DNA of 64,000 nt from Mesorhizobium sp. PAMC28654 (GCF_020616515.1 NZ_CP085135.1:3410001-3474000); one strand, 5' to 3'. Counted from the first letter of the stretch, positions 26,350 through 36,810 are shown. The notes: generated from the sequence alone by a model not told the origin. Program-made: numbers and translations.

Positions 26350-26570
26350 GCAACCCGCTCTCCACTTTACCGAAGCAAGTCCAGGATCAGCTCGAAGGCG
26401 GTGCGCTGGCTGGTGATCCGCACCATGACGAAGCCGAGCCCGAACTGGCCGATGAAGATCAGCGCAATCAGCCAGTGGAGAAGGATAGCGCCCCAGCCGT
26501 AGCGGCTGGTGCTGTTTGTGATCGATGCCTGCATGGGATGTGAACGACCGCCAAGCCGGCTTTCGTCCGG

Positions 26571-27461
26571 TCAGCCACTCACCTTGAAGAAATCGACGAA
26601 GGCGCGCAGCGCCGGGCGCATCTGGCGCCGGCTGGGATAGTAGACGAAGAAGCCATCGAAGGGCGGGCACCAGTCCTCCAGCACGCGCACGAGCCTGCCG
26701 TCGGCGATCGCATCGCCGACATAGCCTTCGAACACAAAGGTGATCCCGGCGCCGTTGATCGCCGCTTCGACATTCAGGCGATCCTCGCCGACGATCAGCG
26801 GGCCCTCGACGGCGATCTCCAGTTCCTCGCCATCCTTCTCGAACTCCCAGCGGTAGAGCACGCCGCTGGAAAACCGGAAACGGACGCAGCGATGCCCGGC
26901 CAGGTCGCGCGGGTGGGTTGGGCGAGGCATGGTTTCGAAATAGGATGGGGCTGCAACCACGGCGCCACGAATCGGTGGACCGATCCGCACAGCGATCATG
27001 TCCGACTGCAGGCTTTCGCCCAGCCGCACGCCGGCATCGAAACCGCCTTCCACCATGTCGGCGAACCGGTCATCGACGACAATCTCCAGCACGATGTCGG
27101 GAAAAGCCCGGGCAAACGCACCGAGCCTTGGCGCAAGCGTAAGCTGCGCAGCGGTGCGCGGCACGGTCAGCCTGAGATTGCCCGCCGGCTTGTCGCGCGA
27201 TTCGATCGTCGATTCCAGTGCAAGGTCGATCTCCGACAGCGCCGGCCGCAGACGTTCCAGCAGTTGCGCGCCTGCCTCGGTCGCGGCGACACTGCGTGTG
27301 CTTCGTGCCAGCAGACGCACACCGAGCCGTGCTTCCAGGCTGGCAACCGCGTGACTGACAGCCGACGGCGCGATTGCCAATTCCTTGGCCGCGCCGCGGA
27401 AGCTTCCACACTGGGCGACGGTTGCCAGCACGGCAAGTTGTGAGAGATGTGCTCGATTCAT
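26571..27461 (-). CDS. LysR-family transcriptional regulator
   Basis: 296 residues. The N-terminal winged helix (LSQLAVLATVAQCGSFRGAAKELAIAPSAVSHAVASLEARLGVRLLARSTRSV) is a full LysR domain; the rest is the periplasmic-binding-protein-like effector domain (GNLRLTVPRTAAQLTLAPRL; LPIVGEDRLNVEAAI-type region). Divergent from the aldo-keto reductase gene with 96 bp between, so it most likely controls that gene and itself. Effector unknown. Confidence 0.92.
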   Translation of the reverse strand: MNRAHLSQLAVLATVAQCGSFRGAAKELAIAPSAVSHAVASLEARLGVRLLARSTRSVAATEAGAQLLERLRPALSEIDLALESTIESRDKPAGNLRLTVPRTAAQLTLAPRLGAFARAFPDIVLEIVVDDRFADMVEGGFDAGVRLGESLQSDMIAVRIGPPIRGAVVAAPSYFETMPRPTHPRDLAGHRCVRFRFSSGVLYRWEFEKDGEELEIAVEGPLIVGEDRLNVEAAINGAGITFVFEGYVGDAIADGRLVRVLEDWCPPFDGFFVYYPSRRQMRPALRAFVDFFKVSG

Positions 27462-27465
27462 TGAT

Positions 27466-28553
<1,088 letters not shown>

Positions 28554-28569
28554 GCGTTACAGCGTAAAC

Positions 28570-28597
28570 AAAAGGGGCGCTTCGGCGTCCCCTTTTT
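28570..28597 (+). terminator. Rho-independent terminator after the aldo/keto reductase gene
   Basis: AAAAGGGG-CGC-TTCG-GCGT-CCCCTTTTT: a strong stem with UUCG-type loop and a T-run, 17 bp after the stop. Confidence 0.8.
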
Positions 28598-28640
28598 CCA
28601 GCGGCGCGCGCTACAGGGCGTGCGAGATGTTGACGCGAAA

Positions 28641-28797
28641 CACCCCCTCTGTCCTGCCGGACATCTTCCCCTCAAGGGGGGAGATTAGCAGCTTCGCCCT
28701 CCTGCTCTTCATTCAAGGCTGGCGATTGGCGAAAGCCGAGGTGACATCCAATCTCCCCCCTTGAGGGGGAGATGCCCGGCAGAGCAGAGGGGGGGTG
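28641..28797. repeat. Long palindromic repeat with inverted ends (type C), copy 3
   Basis: Same organisation as the copies at 5493 and 16299, including inner CCCCTCAAGGGG palindromes at both ends and AGAGCAGAGGGGGG at the right. Placed between two converging genes. Confidence 0.8.
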
Positions 28798-28812
28798 CTT
28801 CGCGCCAACATT

Positions 28813-29415
28813 CTACCACGGCACCACTGTAATCTCCGGCCAGTTGACCTTCGCGCGAGTGCCCTTGGCCTTATGCGTGCGCCTATTGTCCAGCGCCCGG
28901 TTCGGCGTGATGCGAAACGAGAAGATGTCGTCGAGGCCGAACGGCGCCACAAGGTCGAACTGCCCCGCCGCATCGAAGCGGACACCCACCGCATGGGTCT
29001 TCGAAGCGAAATAGGAAAGCGCTTCAGCTGATGATGACAGCGTCGGATATGCATTGCCAAAGCGCGTCTCGTACCAGAGATGCACGCGCGCCTGATTGCG
29101 CACTTCGACCGGCAGCGTCAGCCCCTCGAAGTGCTTCGCCGCCCTTTGGATGACAGCATCCTCTGCCTCGTAGGACAGGTCCGTGTCATCGAAATAGAAC
29201 AGGTCGATATCCTTGATGCCGTAGCCCGGCGGCTTTCCCGTCAGATGATTCCAGACGCTGTTGTAGAGTGCACCGGACACGACCAGCCAGTCCGGAAGGT
29301 CAAGCGCCCGCACCCGTGACAACGTCTCCGCAAGCAGCGGATCAGCCGCGACGATCTTGAAGAACGCCGTGCGTTGCGCTTCGAAAGCAAGGCCGGAATA
29401 GCGCAGATGGTCCAT
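28813..29415 (-). CDS. Nucleotidyltransferase-like protein (DUF925/COG3575 family)
   Basis: 200 residues from ATG 29415. The fold is shown by LPDWLVVSGALYNSVWNHLTG, then GYGIKDIDLFYFDDTDLSYEAED with the acidic DxD-type pair of nucleotidyltransferases, VEVRNQARVHLWYETRFG and DDIFSFRITPNRALDN. This family is widespread in proteobacteria; its target is not known. It is convergent with the aldo-keto reductase gene, separated by terminator and repeat. Confidence 0.85.
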   Translation of the reverse strand: MDHLRYSGLAFEAQRTAFFKIVAADPLLAETLSRVRALDLPDWLVVSGALYNSVWNHLTGKPPGYGIKDIDLFYFDDTDLSYEAEDAVIQRAAKHFEGLTLPVEVRNQARVHLWYETRFGNAYPTLSSSAEALSYFASKTHAVGVRFDAAGQFDLVAPFGLDDIFSFRITPNRALDNRRTHKAKGTRAKVNWPEITVVPW

Positions 29416-29463
29416 CACCCTTTGGAGGGCGATTCGCCATCTGCTCGCAAGCCTTGGTCCTGC

Positions 29464-29507
29464 GCAATTCCGGACGGAAAACCGCCACGCACTTTTCCTG
29501 GAATTGC
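29464..29507. repeat. Short palindromic intergenic repeat (type B)
   Basis: Arms GCAATTCC / GGAATTGC; inner GGAAAACCGCC...TTTTCC. It ends 1 bp before the pheT stop codon, in inverse orientation to the copies at 22942 and 33991. Confidence 0.75.
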
Positions 29508-29508
29508 T

Positions 29509-31917
29509 TTAGCCTCGCAGTACGCCACCCGTCTGCTTGCCAACGTTCTCGACGACGCGCTTGGCCAGCGCCTCGAAATCCTCGTCGGTCAGCGTCTTCT
29601 CAATCGGCTGGATCGAGACTTCGATGGCGATCGACTTCTTGCCTTCGCCGAGCGCCGCGCCTTCGAAGATGTCGAAGACCGAAACGCCGGTGATCAGCTT
29701 CTTGTCGGCGGCGAGCGCGGCACGCACCAGCGTGCTGGCCTCGACCGCCCTGTCGACGACGAAGGCAAAATCGCGCTTCACCGCCTGGAAGGCCGACAAT
29801 TCCAGCTTCGGCTTGGTTTTCGTCGGCTTTGCCTTCGGCTCGGGAACGGCGTCGACGAAGACTTCGAAGCCGCAAAGCGGACCCGAGACGTCCAGACCCT
29901 CAAGCGTCTTTGGGTGGAATTCGCCGAAGGTGCCGAGCACGGTTTTCGGTCCAAGCTTGATCGTGCCGGAACGGCCAGGATGATACCAGGCGGGACCACC
30001 TGCCTCGATCTGCAGCCGGTCGACCGGCGCGCCGCAGGCTTCGAGCGCGGCGATGGCGTCTGCCTTGGCGTCGAACACGCCGACGGGACCTGAATTGCCG
30101 GCCCAGTTGCGGCCGGAGCCGTCGAGCTTGGCCGTGCCGCGACGAACGCCAGCGGCCACGCGCCGCTGCTGGTCCGCACCGTCGCCCTCATAGGTACCCG
30201 ACACTTCGAACAGCGCCACGTCGCCAATGCCCTTGTCGGCATTGCGCTGGGCGGCGGCGATCAGGCCCGGCAGCAGCGACGGCCGCATGTCGGACATATC
30301 AGCGGCGATCGGGTTGGCGAGCTTCAGCGCCGTCTGGCCGCCGCCGAACAGTTCGGCGTGCTTTGCCGGGATGAACGACCAGGTGACGGCCTCCATCATG
30401 CCGCGCACGGCAAGCGCGCGCTTGGCGGCGCGGGTGCGGATCTGCAACGTCGTCAGGATCTTGCCGTTGACCGCGTCATGCGAACCGAGCGGCTGCGGCG
30501 CGATGTTGTCGACGCCATGGATGCGCATGACCTCCTCGACCAGATCGGCCTTGCCGTCGACATCGGGCCGCCAGGACGGCACGGTGACGTTGACTACGTC
30601 ACCCGATCCATCCGGCGTGAAACCGAGGCGCGACAGAATGCCCAGGCTTTCAGCCTTCGGGACCTCGATCCCGGTCAGGCGCTTGATGTCCGACAGCGGG
30701 AAGGAAACCATCTTCGGCTTGTGACCGGCATAGCCGACGACTTCGGTCTCCGTCGGCGTGCCGCCGCAGAGATCAAGCACCAGTTTCGTTGCCAGTTCGA
30801 CACCCGGCACCATGAACTCAGGGTCGACGCCGCGCTCGAAACGGTAGCGCGCATCGGTGATGATGCCGAGCGTGCGGCCGGTGCGCGCGGTGGTGATCGG
30901 GTCCCAGAGCGCGGATTCGATGAGCACGTCGGTGGTGTTCTCGTCACAGCCGGAATGCTCGCCGCCCATGATGCCGGCAATCGACTCGACGCCATCCTGA
31001 TCGGCGATGACGCACATGTCCGGCGTCAGCGTATATTCGCGACCGTCGAGCGCCAGTACCTTCTCACCGTCGCGCGCGCGGCGCACGACAAGATTGCCGG
31101 CAACCTTGCTCGCGTCGAACACATGCAGCGGACGGCCGCGGTCGAAGGTGACGTAATTGGTGATGTCGACCAGCGCGCTGATCGGGCGCAGCCCGATGGC
31201 GATCAGCCGCTGCTGCAGCCATTTCGGCGACGGGCCGTTCTTCACGCCCTTGACCAGCCTGAGCGCAAAGCCCGGGCAGAGCTCCGGAGCTTCGATCGCC
31301 ACCTTGACCGGGCACATGCCTGCGCCGACATGCGGCATGATCGCGCCGCCGACGAGGCGGCCAAGCCCGCTCGCCGCCAGATCGCGGGCGATGCCGTAGA
31401 CGCTTGTCGCGTCAGGACGGTTCGGCGTGAGGTTGATCTCGATCATCGGATCGTCGAGATGCGCATAGGCGGCGAAACTGGTGCCGACCGGCGCATCCTC
31501 GGGCAGGTCGATGATGCCGTTGTGCTCGTCGGACAGTTCCAGCTCGCGCTCGGAACACATCATGCCGTGGCTTTCGACGCCCCTGATCTTGCCGACCGTC
31601 AGCGTTACGTCGATGCCGGGCACATAGGCGCCGGGCGCTGCAAAGGCGCCGATCAGGCCCGCGCGGGCATTCGGTGCGCCGCACACCACCTGCACGGGCG
31701 GCTTGCCGTCGCCGGTGTCGACGGTCAGCACGCGCAGGCGATCGGCATCCGGGTGCTGCACCGCCGTCAACACCCTGGCGATGACGAAGGGCTTCAGGCT
31801 CGACTTGTCGTCGACATGCTCGACTTCGAGGCCGATCGACGTCAGCCGCTCGACGATTTCGTTGAGCGACGCGTCGGTCTCGAGGTGATCCTTGAGCCAG
31901 GAGAGGGTGAATTTCAT
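29509..31917 (-). CDS. pheT: Phenylalanine--tRNA ligase beta subunit
   Basis: 802 residues, full length. The order is an N-terminal B1 domain ([15 protein letters not shown]) and an EMAP/tRNA-binding-like domain ([27 protein letters not shown]). B3/B4 carries the editing site, followed by B5 and the catalytic-like core. The C-terminal anticodon-binding domain ([36 protein letters not shown]) is also present. With PheS it charges tRNA-Phe. Its ATG overlaps the stop of the GFA-family gene by 3 bp, so it is translated as part of the pheS-gfa-pheT unit. The stop codon touches a palindromic repeat. Confidence 0.97.
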   Translation of the reverse strand: MKFTLSWLKDHLETDASLNEIVERLTSIGLEVEHVDDKSSLKPFVIARVLTAVQHPDADRLRVLTVDTGDGKPPVQVVCGAPNARAGLIGAFAAPGAYVPGIDVTLTVGKIRGVESHGMMCSERELELSDEHNGIIDLPEDAPVGTSFAAYAHLDDPMIEINLTPNRPDATSVYGIARDLAASGLGRLVGGAIMPHVGAGMCPVKVAIEAPELCPGFALRLVKGVKNGPSPKWLQQRLIAIGLRPISALVDITNYVTFDRGRPLHVFDASKVAGNLVVRRARDGEKVLALDGREYTLTPDMCVIADQDGVESIAGIMGGEHSGCDENTTDVLIESALWDPITTARTGRTLGIITDARYRFERGVDPEFMVPGVELATKLVLDLCGGTPTETEVVGYAGHKPKMVSFPLSDIKRLTGIEVPKAESLGILSRLGFTPDGSGDVVNVTVPSWRPDVDGKADLVEEVMRIHGVDNIAPQPLGSHDAVNGKILTTLQIRTRAAKRALAVRGMMEAVTWSFIPAKHAELFGGGQTALKLANPIAADMSDMRPSLLPGLIAAAQRNADKGIGDVALFEVSGTYEGDGADQQRRVAAGVRRGTAKLDGSGRNWAGNSGPVGVFDAKADAIAALEACGAPVDRLQIEAGGPAWYHPGRSGTIKLGPKTVLGTFGEFHPKTLEGLDVSGPLCGFEVFVDAVPEPKAKPTKTKPKLELSAFQAVKRDFAFVVDRAVEASTLVRAALAADKKLITGVSVFDIFEGAALGEGKKSIAIEVSIQPIEKTLTDEDFEALAKRVVENVGKQTGGVLRG

Positions 31918-32336
31918 GACTGTGTTCCGTCTGGTCTTTTGACGCTTGTTTTCAAATGTCTCGGCAAGTCGTCGGACATGTGCAGGAAAGGAAGCTGCTC
32001 GCTCACATAGGCATGCTGCGTCGGCGTGAAATCAGCGGGCATGTCCATGGCGCCGAGCATGAAGTAGATATCGTCCTCCAGACGCTCGTCGACATAGGCG
32101 ATGGGCGAGCCGCAGATGCCGCAGAACGACCGCGTCACCGGGCCGTTCTCGAACATCTTCAGCGCCTTGCCGGTGAAGGCCACCTGATCGACGAGGAAGC
32201 CGACAAAGGCCGATACCGGCGCGCCGCTGGCCCGCCGGCAATCGCCGCAATGGCAATAGCTGACATGGTGCGGTTCGGCCGAGGCCTCGAACCGCACGGC
32301 GCCGCAGCGGCAGCCGCCGGCGTGGGCGGCTGTCAT
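31914..32336 (-). CDS. GFA-family (glutathione-dependent formaldehyde-activating enzyme-like) protein
   Basis: 140 residues from ATG 32336. Zinc-binding cysteines of the Mss4-like GFA fold are all visible: [17 protein letters not shown] and FCGICGSP. Role in most bacteria unknown; some members bind glutathione. It is inserted between pheS and pheT with start-stop overlaps of 4 bp on the pheS side and 3-4 bp on the pheT side, so all three should be translated from one mRNA. Confidence 0.9.
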   Translation of the reverse strand: MTAAHAGGCRCGAVRFEASAEPHHVSYCHCGDCRRASGAPVSAFVGFLVDQVAFTGKALKMFENGPVTRSFCGICGSPIAYVDERLEDDIYFMLGAMDMPADFTPTQHAYVSEQLPFLHMSDDLPRHLKTSVKRPDGTQS

Positions 32337-33436
32337 GCGCTCAAGCCTCCGAACAGCGTCGGCATGTCGAGCGGCCGGAAGCCGTAGTGCGACAGCCAGC
32401 GCACGTCCGCGTCGAAGAAGGCGCGCAGGTCCGGCATGCCGTATTTCAGCATGGCGATGCGGTCGATGCCCATGCCCCAGGCAAAGCCCTGATACTCGTC
32501 GGGGTCGAGTCCGCCGGCCCTCAGCACATTGGGGTGGACCATGCCGCAGCCAAGGATTTCCATCCAGTCGGAGCCTTCGCCGAAGCGCACCTCGCCGGGC
32601 CTGGAGCGGTCGCACTGGATGTCGACCTCGAGGCTGGGCTCGGTGAACGGGAAGAAGGACGGGCGAAAGCGCATCTTGACCGACGGCACCTCGAAGAAGG
32701 CCTTGCAGAACTCCTCCAGCACCCATTTCATGTTGGCGACATTGGCCGTCTTGTCGATCACCAGCCCCTCGACCTGATGGAACATCGGCGAGTGGGTGGC
32801 ATCGGAATCCTGGCGATAAGTCTTGCCGGGAATGACGATGCGGATCGGCGGCTTCTGCGTCTCCATGGTGCGGATCTGCACCGGCGAGGTGTGGGTGCGC
32901 AACAGCTTGCGCTCTCCCTTCTCGTCCGGCTGGAAGAAGAAGGTGTCATGCATCTCGCGCGCCGGATGCCCCTCCGGGAAATTCAGCGCGGTGAAATTGT
33001 AGTAATCGGTCTCGATATCCGGACCTTCGGCGATAGCAAAGCCGAGATCGCCGAAGATCGCCGCGATCTCGTCGATGACCTGGCTGATCGGATGGATGCG
33101 GCCACGCTCGGCCGGCGACTGCCGCACCGGCAAGGTCACATCGACCTTTTCAGCGGCAAGGCGGGCGGTGATCGCCACATCCTTCAGTTCGGCCCGTCGC
33201 GTGGTGAGCGCGTCGGTGACGCGGTTCTTGAGGCCGTTGATGGCCGGGCCCTTCAACTGGCGCTCCTCGGCGCTCATCGCGCCCAGCGTCTTCAGCATTT
33301 CGGAAACCGAGCCCTTCTTGCCCAGTGCGGCGACGCGCACGGCTTCGATAGCGGCCTCGTCTGCTGCCGACGCTATGTCGGCCATCAGGGAATTTTCGAG
33401 AGTTTCCAAGCCAGTGGTTGCGTCGTTCACGGTCAA
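32333..33436 (-). CDS. pheS: Phenylalanine--tRNA ligase alpha subunit
   Basis: 367 residues. An N-terminal coiled coil precedes the class II core: [44 protein letters not shown] (motif 1/2 region), [56 protein letters not shown] and motif 3 [17 protein letters not shown]. It forms the catalytic half of the (alpha-beta)2 enzyme. The start is uncertain: TTG 33436, GTG 33430 or an internal ATG; the first two keep the usual family length. Confidence 0.96.
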   Translation of the reverse strand: MTVNDATTGLETLENSLMADIASAADEAAIEAVRVAALGKKGSVSEMLKTLGAMSAEERQLKGPAINGLKNRVTDALTTRRAELKDVAITARLAAEKVDVTLPVRQSPAERGRIHPISQVIDEIAAIFGDLGFAIAEGPDIETDYYNFTALNFPEGHPAREMHDTFFFQPDEKGERKLLRTHTSPVQIRTMETQKPPIRIVIPGKTYRQDSDATHSPMFHQVEGLVIDKTANVANMKWVLEEFCKAFFEVPSVKMRFRPSFFPFTEPSLEVDIQCDRSRPGEVRFGEGSDWMEILGCGMVHPNVLRAGGLDPDEYQGFAWGMGIDRIAMLKYGMPDLRAFFDADVRWLSHYGFRPLDMPTLFGGLSA

Positions 33437-33502
33437 GCTCGCTACGTTGGAAATCAGCCTAAAGTGAAAATCACTGTTAAGTTGAAAGTTCAGGCATAAG
33501 AA

Positions 33503-33531
33503 AACCCGCGCCAGCCGTGCCAGCGCGGGTT
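33503..33531 (-). terminator. Terminator/attenuator between rplT and pheS
   Basis: Minus-strand stem AACCCGCGC / GCGCGGGTT (9 bp perfect, 11-nt loop) followed by TTCTT, 40 bp after the rplT stop. It should end or reduce rpmI-rplT transcription before pheS. Confidence 0.7.
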
Positions 33532-33570
33532 CCCCAAATCAGAATTTCGAATGCTTGGGAAGCGCTGGTC

Positions 33571-33972
33571 TTAGGCGACAGCGCTTTCAAAAGCGTTCGG
33601 CGTGGTGTTCTTCAGATATTCGAGCGCGACCTTGGCCTTGGCGACCAGGGCGGCGAAAGCCTGCGGCTCATGGATGGCCATGTCGGACAGGATCTTGCGA
33701 TCGATCTCGATGCCGGACTTGTTGAGGCCGTCGATGAAGCGGCCATAGGTCAGGCCGTGCTCGTGCGTCGCGGCATTGATGCGCTGAATCCACAGGGCGC
33801 GGAACGAGCGCTTGCGGTTCTTGCGGTCGCGATACGCGTACTGCATCGACTTTTCCACCGCCTGCTTGGCGATGCGGATGGTGTTCTTGCGGCGGCCGTA
33901 AAAGCCTTTCGCGGCTTTCAGGACCTTCTTGTGCTTGGCGTGCGAGGTGACGCCTCTCTTTACGCGTGCCAT
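33571..33972 (-). CDS. rplT: 50S ribosomal protein L20
   Basis: 133 residues, typical of L20 plus a short alphaproteobacterial C-terminus. Begins [24 protein letters not shown]; the family block [36 protein letters not shown] is intact. It binds 23S rRNA early in 50S assembly and in other bacteria represses its own operon. ATG 33972 has AAGGAGATC upstream. Follows rpmI, with a type B repeat in between. Confidence 0.98.
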   Translation of the reverse strand: MARVKRGVTSHAKHKKVLKAAKGFYGRRKNTIRIAKQAVEKSMQYAYRDRKNRKRSFRALWIQRINAATHEHGLTYGRFIDGLNKSGIEIDRKILSDMAIHEPQAFAALVAKAKVALEYLKNTTPNAFESAVA

Positions 33973-33990
33973 GTCATGATCTCCTTAAAA

Positions 33991-34034
33991 GCAATTCCAG
34001 GAAAAATGCCCTTCGGTTTTCCGTTCGGAATTGC
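33991..34034. repeat. Short palindromic intergenic repeat (type B)
   Basis: Arms GCAATTCC / GGAATTGC, inner GGAAAA / TTTTCC. Located inside the rpmI-rplT transcript, where it would form an mRNA hairpin just before the rplT ribosome site. Confidence 0.75.
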
Positions 34035-34065
34035 GTAAAACAAATGCGTGTCCGGACCGAATGCC

Positions 34066-34269
34066 TTAGAGGCCGTTCGGCAGAAAATTCTTGATGACCT
34101 TCTTGCCATCCGGTTCAGCCAGAACCATCGTGCCGCGGGCATTTCGAATGAACTTGTTGGAACGCTTGATCATGCCGTGACGCTTGCCGGCCGCAGCCGA
34201 CAGGACTTTACCCGTACCTGTGATCTTGAACCGCTTTTTGGCGGCTGACTTGGTCTTCATCTTGGGCAT
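34066..34269 (-). CDS. rpmI: 50S ribosomal protein L35
   Basis: 67 residues from ATG 34269. Typical L35: [21 protein letters not shown] at the N-terminus, then [19 protein letters not shown]. Very basic; a structural protein of the 50S subunit. Start chosen by the family consensus MPKMKT; the upstream in-frame extension is spurious. First gene of the rpmI-rplT unit. Confidence 0.98.
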   Translation of the reverse strand: MPKMKTKSAAKKRFKITGTGKVLSAAAGKRHGMIKRSNKFIRNARGTMVLAEPDGKKVIKNFLPNGL

Positions 34270-34343
34270 TTTGCTACTCCGTATGTGGCGCACTATCGCG
34301 CTTTTTGTTCGCTCCGGGCCGACCAAAGCCCGAAAAGCAAATG

Positions 34344-34376
34344 AAACCGCCACGGCATGCCCTGCCGGGCGGTTTT
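34344..34376. terminator. Hairpin in the rpmI leader
   Basis: AAACCGCC / GGCGGTTT stem with a loop that itself pairs (GGCATGCC), within the 290-bp space upstream of rpmI. On the minus strand it lies in the rpmI leader (possible control element); on the plus strand a T-run follows. Direction and role not decided. Confidence 0.4.
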
Positions 34377-34559
34377 TCTTAGAACGCCTTGCGTCGCTCT
34401 AATGTCTTGAACCCCCGCATCGTGATCGCCAAAAACAAAACCTATTTTCAGGCGGATGCGCGAGACGGCGGTCCTATACGTCAAAGTGAGCCGGCGCGCA
34501 ACACCTACCGCGCCGCTCGTTCTGGAAGCGCGGCATTCGAGGCCCGCGCCGGGTCCGCC

Positions 34560-35189
34560 TCAGGGAAAGCGGAACAGCACCGGCAAAATGCCCGCCTGCT
34601 GCGCGCCATCGACCAGTTCGAAGGCCGGCAGGGCCACGAGGAAGACCAGGCCGTCCATCAGCGTGATCAAGAGCACCCGCGGCTTGAAGCTGCCGGTATC
34701 CCCCTCCTCGTACAGCGAAAGCTTGGGGAAGAAGCGCGGCACCCGCGCCATGTAGGCCAGATATGGCGCACCCAGCGCTTCCTTGAGGAATTTCTCCTCA
34801 CGCAAGATGACGATATAGAAGGCCGCGGCGCAGATCACGCCAAAGCCGATCGTGGCGGTGATCGAGCCAAGCTGCGCGCCGACACCACAAGCGGCAATAC
34901 TCGAAAACAAATAGAGCGGATTGCGGGTGATCGAATAAGGCCCGCCGGACACCACCTCGGCGGATTTGCGCCCACCAATATAGAGCGTCGCCCACAGCCG
35001 GCCGATGATGCCGAGGAAGATCAGCACGACGCCGAACGTCTCCAGCAACTCATGTACCGGCGTGTCGGGAGGAAAATACGACTGCCCGACAAGCAAGACA
35101 ACGAACAGAAATACAACAAGCACCGCGATCATGATCCTACGCGTCCGCTGATAGTTGCCCAGCGCGTACTTGATTTCGTTGTCGCTCAT
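34560..35189 (-). CDS. Isoprenylcysteine carboxylmethyltransferase-like membrane methyltransferase
   Basis: 209 residues from ATG 35189. About five membrane helices (IMIAVLVVFLFVVLLVGQ; VVLIFLGIIGRLWATLYIG; IGFGVICAAAFYIVI; others). The hallmark SGGPYSITRNPLYLF is the SAM-binding ICMT/PEMT signature, followed by LREEKFLKEALGAPYLAYMARVPRFFP. Methylates an unknown membrane substrate. It lies between infC and rpmI on the same strand, but the infC terminator upstream suggests its own promoter. Confidence 0.88.
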   Translation of the reverse strand: MSDNEIKYALGNYQRTRRIMIAVLVVFLFVVLLVGQSYFPPDTPVHELLETFGVVLIFLGIIGRLWATLYIGGRKSAEVVSGGPYSITRNPLYLFSSIAACGVGAQLGSITATIGFGVICAAAFYIVILREEKFLKEALGAPYLAYMARVPRFFPKLSLYEEGDTGSFKPRVLLITLMDGLVFLVALPAFELVDGAQQAGILPVLFRFP

Positions 35190-35242
35190 GTCGAATCCCG
35201 ATCGTCGAGGAACGTTGCCTGCGATCGCAGCGAGGCCTGTAA

Positions 35243-35272
35243 AATAGGCGTCCCGCCGATCGCCGGGACGCC
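35243..35272 (-). terminator. Rho-independent terminator after infC
   Basis: Minus-strand stem GGCGTCCC / GGGACGCC followed by TATTTTA, about 25 bp beyond the infC stop. Confidence 0.75.
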
Positions 35273-35296
35273 CTTGGAACACGATTCAGGCGGATT

Positions 35297-35833
35297 TTAG
35301 CGAGGCGCCAGCACCATCATCATCTGTCGGCCTTCGAGCTTCGGTTCCGCCTCGACCTTGGCGATGGTCGCAACCTCTTCGCGAACCTTGTTCAGAAGCT
35401 GCATGCCAAGTTCCATATGCGCCATCTCGCGGCCACGAAAGCGCAATGTCAGCTTGACCTTGTCACCTTCCTCGAAGAAGCGCCGAACGGCCTTCATCTT
35501 GGTCTCGTAATCGTGGCTGTCGATGTTCGGGCGCATCTTGATCTCCTTGATCTCGATGACCTTCTGATTCTTGCGCGCTTCGGCCGCCTTCTTCTGGTTG
35601 GCGTATTTCAACTTGCCTAGATCGAGAATCTTGACGACAGGCGGTATCGCATTGGGCGATATCTCGACCAGGTCGAGACCGGCCTCTTCGGCGAGCAGCA
35701 ATGCGTCGTTGATGGAAACATCGCCGCGGTTCTGGCCTTCGGCGTCGATAAGCTGGACCCGGGGAACCCGGATGTCACGGTTGGAGCGCGGGCCATCCTT
35801 GGTAGGCGCCGCTGCTTTGAAAGGTCTGCGAAT
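35297..35833 (-). CDS. infC: Translation initiation factor IF-3 (AUU start)
   Basis: 178 residues if started at the ATT codon at 35833. The N-domain ([52 protein letters not shown]) and C-domain ([43 protein letters not shown]) are complete. No ATG, GTG or TTG exists at the family's N-terminus; ATT sits in frame 9 bp after AAGGAG, exactly where infC genes use AUU for self-control. IF-3 discriminates against non-standard start codons, so high IF-3 lowers its own translation. Confidence 0.95.
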   Translation of the reverse strand: MRRPFKAAAPTKDGPRSNRDIRVPRVQLIDAEGQNRGDVSINDALLLAEEAGLDLVEISPNAIPPVVKILDLGKLKYANQKKAAEARKNQKVIEIKEIKMRPNIDSHDYETKMKAVRRFFEEGDKVKLTLRFRGREMAHMELGMQLLNKVREEVATIAKVEAEPKLEGRQMMMVLAPR

Positions 35834-36039
35834 GGTCGTGGTCTCCTTGGCCGTTGCGTTCAGGGTTCTTCAGTTCAAATCTCTGGATGCGCCAATGTGG
35901 TAAGCGCGCGGGCGGAGTCAATAGCACAGCGCTCACAGGAAATCACCTGATCGCGAGCCTGTACCAAGCAAAGAAAGCTCAAGGCCACTTTTCGCACCGG
36001 CCAAGCCTGTGTCAAAAGACCGGAGTGAGGGAACAAGCC

Positions 36040-36804
36040 ATGACCGCCCCGATTTTTCTGGACGTCGACGGATCGCGCATTGCCGTCAGGCATGCCGCGG
36101 GTGTGGAGCCCGGCATTGTCTGGCTCGGCGGCTACAAATCCGACATGCTGGGCACCAAGGCCGAGGTGCTGTCGGAATGGACAGGCCGTGAAGGCCGCGC
36201 CTTCCTGCGCCACGACTATTCCGGCCATGGCGAATCAGGCGGCGCCTTTGTCGATGGCACGATCTCGAAATGGCTTTCGCAGAGCGTCGCGGTCTTGCGC
36301 CATTTTACCAAGGGCAAACAGATCCTGGTCGGCTCGTCGATGGGCGCCTGGATCGCGCTGCGCATGGTGCAGGAGTTGCGCAAGGCGGGAGACGACCGTG
36401 TCGCCGGCCTGGTGCTGCTGGCGCCGGCGCCGGATTTCACCGCCGAGCTGATCGAACCGGTGCTGACCGAGGCGCAAAAGCACGACCTTGCGGAAAATGG
36501 CTTCTTTGGCGAATCGTCGGAATATTCGACCGAGCCTTATATCTATACGCGTGCCCTGATCGAGGATGGCCGTAACAACCGGGTGATGACCGGGCCGATC
36601 GACACGCATTGCCCCGTCCACATCCTGCAGGGACTGGCCGACGCCGACGTGCCGGCAAGCCATGCCTTGAAGCTGGTCAGCCTGCTGCCCGCCGACGACG
36701 TGACGCTTTCGCTCATTCCCGACGGCGACCACCGGCTGTCGCGGCCGCAGGATCTCGACATGCTGGTTCGCGCGGTGGACGCCATGACACGACAGGCGGG
36801 GTAA
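36040..36804 (+). CDS. Alpha/beta hydrolase
   Basis: 254 residues from ATG 36040. Core motifs: GIVWLGGYKSDM, RHDYSGHGESGG, the nucleophile elbow LVGSSMGAW, acid loop GLADADVPASHAL and histidine in PDGDHRLSR. The set resembles ABHD10-type esterases/thioesterases, which act on acyl-cysteine or acyl-glucuronide bonds; this is a family resemblance only. The next gene (BenE-like) starts 6 bp after its stop, so they form a pair. Confidence 0.88.
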   Translation: MTAPIFLDVDGSRIAVRHAAGVEPGIVWLGGYKSDMLGTKAEVLSEWTGREGRAFLRHDYSGHGESGGAFVDGTISKWLSQSVAVLRHFTKGKQILVGSSMGAWIALRMVQELRKAGDDRVAGLVLLAPAPDFTAELIEPVLTEAQKHDLAENGFFGESSEYSTEPYIYTRALIEDGRNNRVMTGPIDTHCPVHILQGLADADVPASHALKLVSLLPADDVTLSLIPDGDHRLSRPQDLDMLVRAVDAMTRQAG

Positions 36805-36810
36805 AGACAT

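Larger units (their letters stand above)
25147..26383 (+). mobile_element. IS3-family insertion sequence, complete
   Basis: 1,237 bp. Terminal inverted repeats are imperfect: left TGGACTTGCCCCGAAAAAGT, right (inverted) TGGACTTGCTTCGGTAAAGT, both followed by GGAGAG. The target duplication is GGA (25144-25146 and 26384-26386). Two overlapping genes, orfA and orfB, encode the transposase, with a slippery site between. 3-bp duplication, size and gene order are those of the IS3 family; the subgroup (IS3/IS51-like by its TGGACTTGCCCC ends) is a guess. Confidence 0.92.
24716..26534 (-). pseudogene. Cytochrome b561 gene interrupted by an IS3-family element
   Basis: The 5' piece (26534-26387) encodes 50 residues starting MQASITNSTSRYGWG and ending RTAFELI, with the HW heme-ligand pair. 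The 3' piece (25143-24716) continues QLHKSFGFLLLGLIILRI to the end, with further histidines (TAAHWYLAYAG; LHVAAALRHH). Removing the 1,237-bp element plus one 3-bp copy of the duplicated target leaves 579 bp, a clean 192-residue frame. The protein would be a four-helix membrane b-type cytochrome. Nothing else in the gene is damaged, so the insertion looks recent. The gene lies 36 bp after the LysR-type gene and before yceI. Confidence 0.88.
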
